In this document: in pieces, positions 52,481 to 54,430 of the stretch | Layout: every line of letters begins with the position of its first letter | Numbering within the stretch: position 1 is the stretch's first letter | Assembly (NCBI GenBank): GCA_020850595.1 | Contig: JADZEK010000116.1 | Coordinates: 1-54,430, forward strand | Source: Anaerolineales bacterium | GTDB taxonomy: Bacteria > Chloroflexota > Anaerolineae > Anaerolineales > UBA6663 | DNA length: 54,430 bases | Direction of reading: 5' to 3' | Position numbers and translations under genes: made by a program | Notes under the pieces: model-generated | What the model was told of the DNA's origin: nothing | What the model saw: only the letters and a program-made list of their open reading frames with translations | Database searches by the model: none

Positions 52481-53335
52481 TTAGGCTGGGCGGGGATCGG
52501 GCCAGCGGCGCAGCACGCCGCGCACGAGCGCGGTGAGCTTGGGCACGATGGTGCGGCCAGCCTCCAGCACCTCGGCGTGGGTGGTAATGGTGCTGCCGTC
52601 GAGGTTGGCGGCGTTGCTGATGCCGGAGAAGCCCAGCACCCGCAGCCCGCCGTGTCGCGCCACGGTGACTTCCGGCACGGTGGACATGCCAACCGCGTCG
52701 GCCCCGATGAGGCGCAGGAAGCGCAGGTCAGCCGGCGTCTCAAACGAGGGGCCGCCCAGGCAGATGTAGACACCCTGGTGCAGCGTCAGTCCCTCGGCTT
52801 CGGCCACGGCCAAGGCGACCCGGCGCAGGTCGCGGTCGTAGGCCTGGCTCATGTCGGGGAAACGCGGGCCGAGGCTGGGGTCGTTTGGCCCGCGCAGGGG
52901 CGAATCACCGGCCATGCCCATGAAGTTGAGGTGGTCGGTAATGAGCATGACATCCCCGGGCCGGAAGGCGGGATTGATGGCGCCGGCCGCATTGGTGAGG
53001 ATGACGGCCTCCAGGCCGAGGCGCTGCATGACGCGGATGGGCAGCGTGACGCGCTGCATCGAATGGCCTTCGTAACGGTGGGCGCGGCCCTGCTGCACGA
53101 GCACGGTCTGCCCTTCTAGCCGGCCGATCAGCAGACGCCCCTGGTGGCCTTCGACGGTGGAGGGCGGCCAATAGGGAATATCGGCGGCGGAGATGACGTC
53201 GGGCTGCTCGACCGCCTCGGCCAGGCTGCCCAGGCCGGAGCCGAGCACCAACCCAATGCGCGGCTGGTGCGCGGTGCGGGCGCGAATGGCGGCGGCAGCT
53301 TCATCAAACTGCGCAGTGGTGAGAAAATCGTCCAT
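52481..53335 (-). CDS. punA: Purine nucleoside phosphorylase, trimeric type I
   Basis: The enzyme cleaves inosine and guanosine with phosphate, releasing hypoxanthine or guanine for salvage. The 284-residue protein has the phosphate site LGSGLGSLA, GRAHRYEGHSM, VILTNAAGAINPAFRPGDVMLITDHLNFMG, PLRGPND, the purine-site segment GVYICLGGPSFETPADLRFL and GADAVGMSTVPEVTVARHGGLRVLG. This is the PNP/MTAP trimeric family, with length to match. The residue after ISNAANL could also fit MTA phosphorylase-like members, but the GPSFET and MSTVPE patterns favour PNP. ATG at 53335 is 12 bp after the Xer recombinase gene. Confidence 0.94.
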   Translation of the reverse strand: MDDFLTTAQFDEAAAAIRARTAHQPRIGLVLGSGLGSLAEAVEQPDVISAADIPYWPPSTVEGHQGRLLIGRLEGQTVLVQQGRAHRYEGHSMQRVTLPIRVMQRLGLEAVILTNAAGAINPAFRPGDVMLITDHLNFMGMAGDSPLRGPNDPSLGPRFPDMSQAYDRDLRRVALAVAEAEGLTLHQGVYICLGGPSFETPADLRFLRLIGADAVGMSTVPEVTVARHGGLRVLGFSGISNAANLDGSTITTHAEVLEAGRTIVPKLTALVRGVLRRWPDPRPA

Positions 53336-53347
53336 GCTGGGCGGCTC

Positions 53348-54232
53348 CTAGCCTTCGCCGGCGGCCGGATCGGCCGGCACAGCGGCGGCAGGCTGATACA
53401 TCTGGGTAGTAGATAAGTTGGCGTGGCCGAGCAGCTTTTGCACCTGCCGCAAACCGGCCCCGGCGCGTACTTGCTGCCGCGCGAAAGAATGCCGCAGAGT
53501 GTGCGGGGTCACGGCGCTGAGGCCCGCGGCTGTGGCCGCCTCGCGCAGAATGAGCCAGATGCCCTGGCGTGTGAGACGCTGGCCGCGCTGGTTGAGGAAA
53601 AGCGTGGCAGGCGAGGCCTCGCGCAAGAAAGTCGGACGGCCGCGATGCAGATATTCGGCCAGTGGCTCAGCGGCAAAGCCCAGCGGCAGGCGGCGTTGGC
53701 GCTCGCCGCGGCCGGGACAGGTGATGGCGCCCGCTTCCCAATCCACGTCCTCAAGCTGCAGTTGAGTGATCTCACTGACGCGCATGCCGGTGGCGTAGAG
53801 CAGTTCAAGCAGGGCGCGGTCGCGCAACGACTTGGCGCTGCCCGAACGGCCGGGGGCGGCCAGCAGGCGCTCGATCTCTTCCGGGCCGAGCGCCTTGGGC
53901 GCCACCTTCTGGATTTTGGGGGCAGCCAGCTGCTTAGCCGGGTCGGCGGGGATGACGCCGCGCGCCGTAAGATGGGCGAAATAGGCCTTGACGGCAGCGA
54001 TGCGCCGCGCGACCGTGGAGGCAGCCAAGGCTTGACTGCCGCTCTGCAAGCCGGACACGTAGCCGGCGAGGAGGTCAGGCTTGACGGCCGCCCAACTAAC
54101 TGGGCCGCCCTGCGCCACGCTCAGATAGGCCCAGAACTGGCGCAGGTCGTTGGTGTAGGCCGCGATGGTATTGTCAGCATAGCGCCGTTGTTCCCGCAGG
54201 CCCTCGAGAAACTGGGTCAAATACTGATCCAT
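53348..54232 (-). CDS. Tyrosine recombinase, XerC/XerD type
   Basis: The 294-residue protein has the SAM-like N-terminal core-binding domain (MDQYLTQFLEGLREQRRYADNTIAAYTNDLRQFWAYL) and the catalytic domain. The active-site set is visible: Arg in ATGMRVSEI, His-x-x-Arg in HTLRHSFA, His in LGHANLSTTQMYQ and the Tyr two residues before its end. Length and layout fit XerC/XerD, which resolve chromosome dimers at dif, helped by FtsK. FtsK is encoded 6 kb away in the same window. I cannot tell XerC from XerD. ATG at 54232 follows GAGGAG. The C-terminal Ala/Pro tail is short. Confidence 0.92.
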   Translation of the reverse strand: MDQYLTQFLEGLREQRRYADNTIAAYTNDLRQFWAYLSVAQGGPVSWAAVKPDLLAGYVSGLQSGSQALAASTVARRIAAVKAYFAHLTARGVIPADPAKQLAAPKIQKVAPKALGPEEIERLLAAPGRSGSAKSLRDRALLELLYATGMRVSEITQLQLEDVDWEAGAITCPGRGERQRRLPLGFAAEPLAEYLHRGRPTFLREASPATLFLNQRGQRLTRQGIWLILREAATAAGLSAVTPHTLRHSFARQQVRAGAGLRQVQKLLGHANLSTTQMYQPAAAVPADPAAGEG

Positions 54233-54267
54233 GCTCAGGCTCCTCACCGGAGGCGATCTGAAGGCGC

Positions 54268-54273
54268 ATTATA
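54268..54273 (-). promoter_or_regulatory. -10 box of the Xer recombinase-punA operon
   Basis: A perfect TATAAT on the minus strand (54273-54268), about 35 nt before the ATG at 54232. The -35 box is weak (TGCCAT at best). Confidence 0.45.
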
Positions 54274-54313
54274 GGCGCATTTCGTTAAGGGATGGCACGC
54301 TGGCAGGGCTTTC

Positions 54314-54430
54314 TTAAAGTCCGAGAATTAGGGTCAAGGCTTGGCCCGGGTCAGCATCCAAGCGGCGGCGGGCCTGGGCATGATTGCGAAAGCCGGCCTG
54401 GTTGAGTAGGCCAATGACCAAGTTGTTGAG
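54314..54430 (-). CDS. Probable transposase C-terminus, cut by the window edge
   Basis: On the minus strand an open frame enters from the right edge and ends with TAA at 54316-54314, encoding 38 residues. The sequence LNNLVIGLLNQAGFRNHAQ followed by ARRRLDADPGQALTLILGL resembles the C-terminus of DDE transposases of the ISAs1-like group (pattern RNL-x2-LL-x3-GF-x-NI-A-A-R, ending in leucine-rich Leu-Gly-Leu). That likeness is from memory, and only the last 38 residues are visible. No inverted repeat of an element end is recognised between 54232 and 54314. Confidence 0.5.
   Translation of the reverse strand, partial: LNNLVIGLLNQAGFRNHAQARRRLDADPGQALTLILGL

Overview
This window is a GC-rich bacterial chromosome segment, essentially fully coding, with 50 genes I can support (two of them with uncertain ends). 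The gene set and style suggest a Chloroflexota bacterium, probably Anaerolineae-like. The supports are a split F1-ATPase operon, an MreB without MreC/D next to it, a circularly permuted family 5 solute-binding lipoprotein of a kind I recall only from that phylum, Thr/Pro-rich periplasmic linkers, and a 7TM-GAF-HTH receptor. That assignment is inference. I saw no rRNA, tRNA, CRISPR array or prophage. The only mobile-element trace is a probable transposase C-terminus cut by the right edge.

Layout. 1-291: leader region with short dispersed repeats and the secD promoter. 292-2702: secD-secF, Sec translocase accessory. 2774-4773 (minus): a secreted IPT/TIG protein and a prepilin peptidase. 4920-9196 (plus): PLP decarboxylase, Mn/Fe superoxide dismutase, a 7Fe-type ferredoxin and an aspartase/fumarase. 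9272-10927 (minus): an APH-like kinase and a DtxR-type metalloregulator with a likely autoregulatory operator. 11093-12214 (plus): an M67 metallopeptidase and plsY. 12295-17936 (minus): an oligopeptide-type ABC importer operon with two solute-binding lipoproteins, one circularly permuted, and no ATPase. 18122-20848: membrane protein, DMT exporter, zinc-ribbon protein and a histone-H1-like Lys/Ala protein. 20930-23224 (minus): obg, a small membrane protein, nadD. 23364-30084 (minus): a five-gene operon of two membrane fusion proteins and two MacB-type permeases enclosing a CCAEP-tailed radical SAM protein, again without an ATPase. 30310-30930: rex. 31010-36494 (minus): atpA-atpG-atpD-atpC-mreB. 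36882-39607 (minus): yebC-ruvC-ruvA-proC. 39856-41070: TPR/zinc-ribbon membrane protein. 41067-45202 (minus): MoxR ATPase, VWA protein, secreted metzincin. 45470-53335 and on to 54232 (minus): ftsK, ribosomal S1, a 7TM-GAF-HTH receptor, GNAT, a membrane protein, punA and a Xer recombinase.

Regulation is unusually legible. An 18-bp Rex-like operator covers the -35 box of the promoter of the F1-ATPase operon, and rex itself lies just beyond the end of that operon. A DtxR-type box sits directly after the start point of the dtxR promoter. A perfect inverted repeat covers the -10 box of the superoxide dismutase promoter. Several genes (obg, the GNAT gene, and probably the prepilin peptidase and the TPR/zinc-ribbon gene) have a TATAAT-like box 6 to 9 nt before the ATG, which predicts leaderless mRNAs. 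The best candidates for something little described are the circularly permuted solute-binding protein, the radical SAM/ABC operon, and the Rex-controlled F1-MreB operon.
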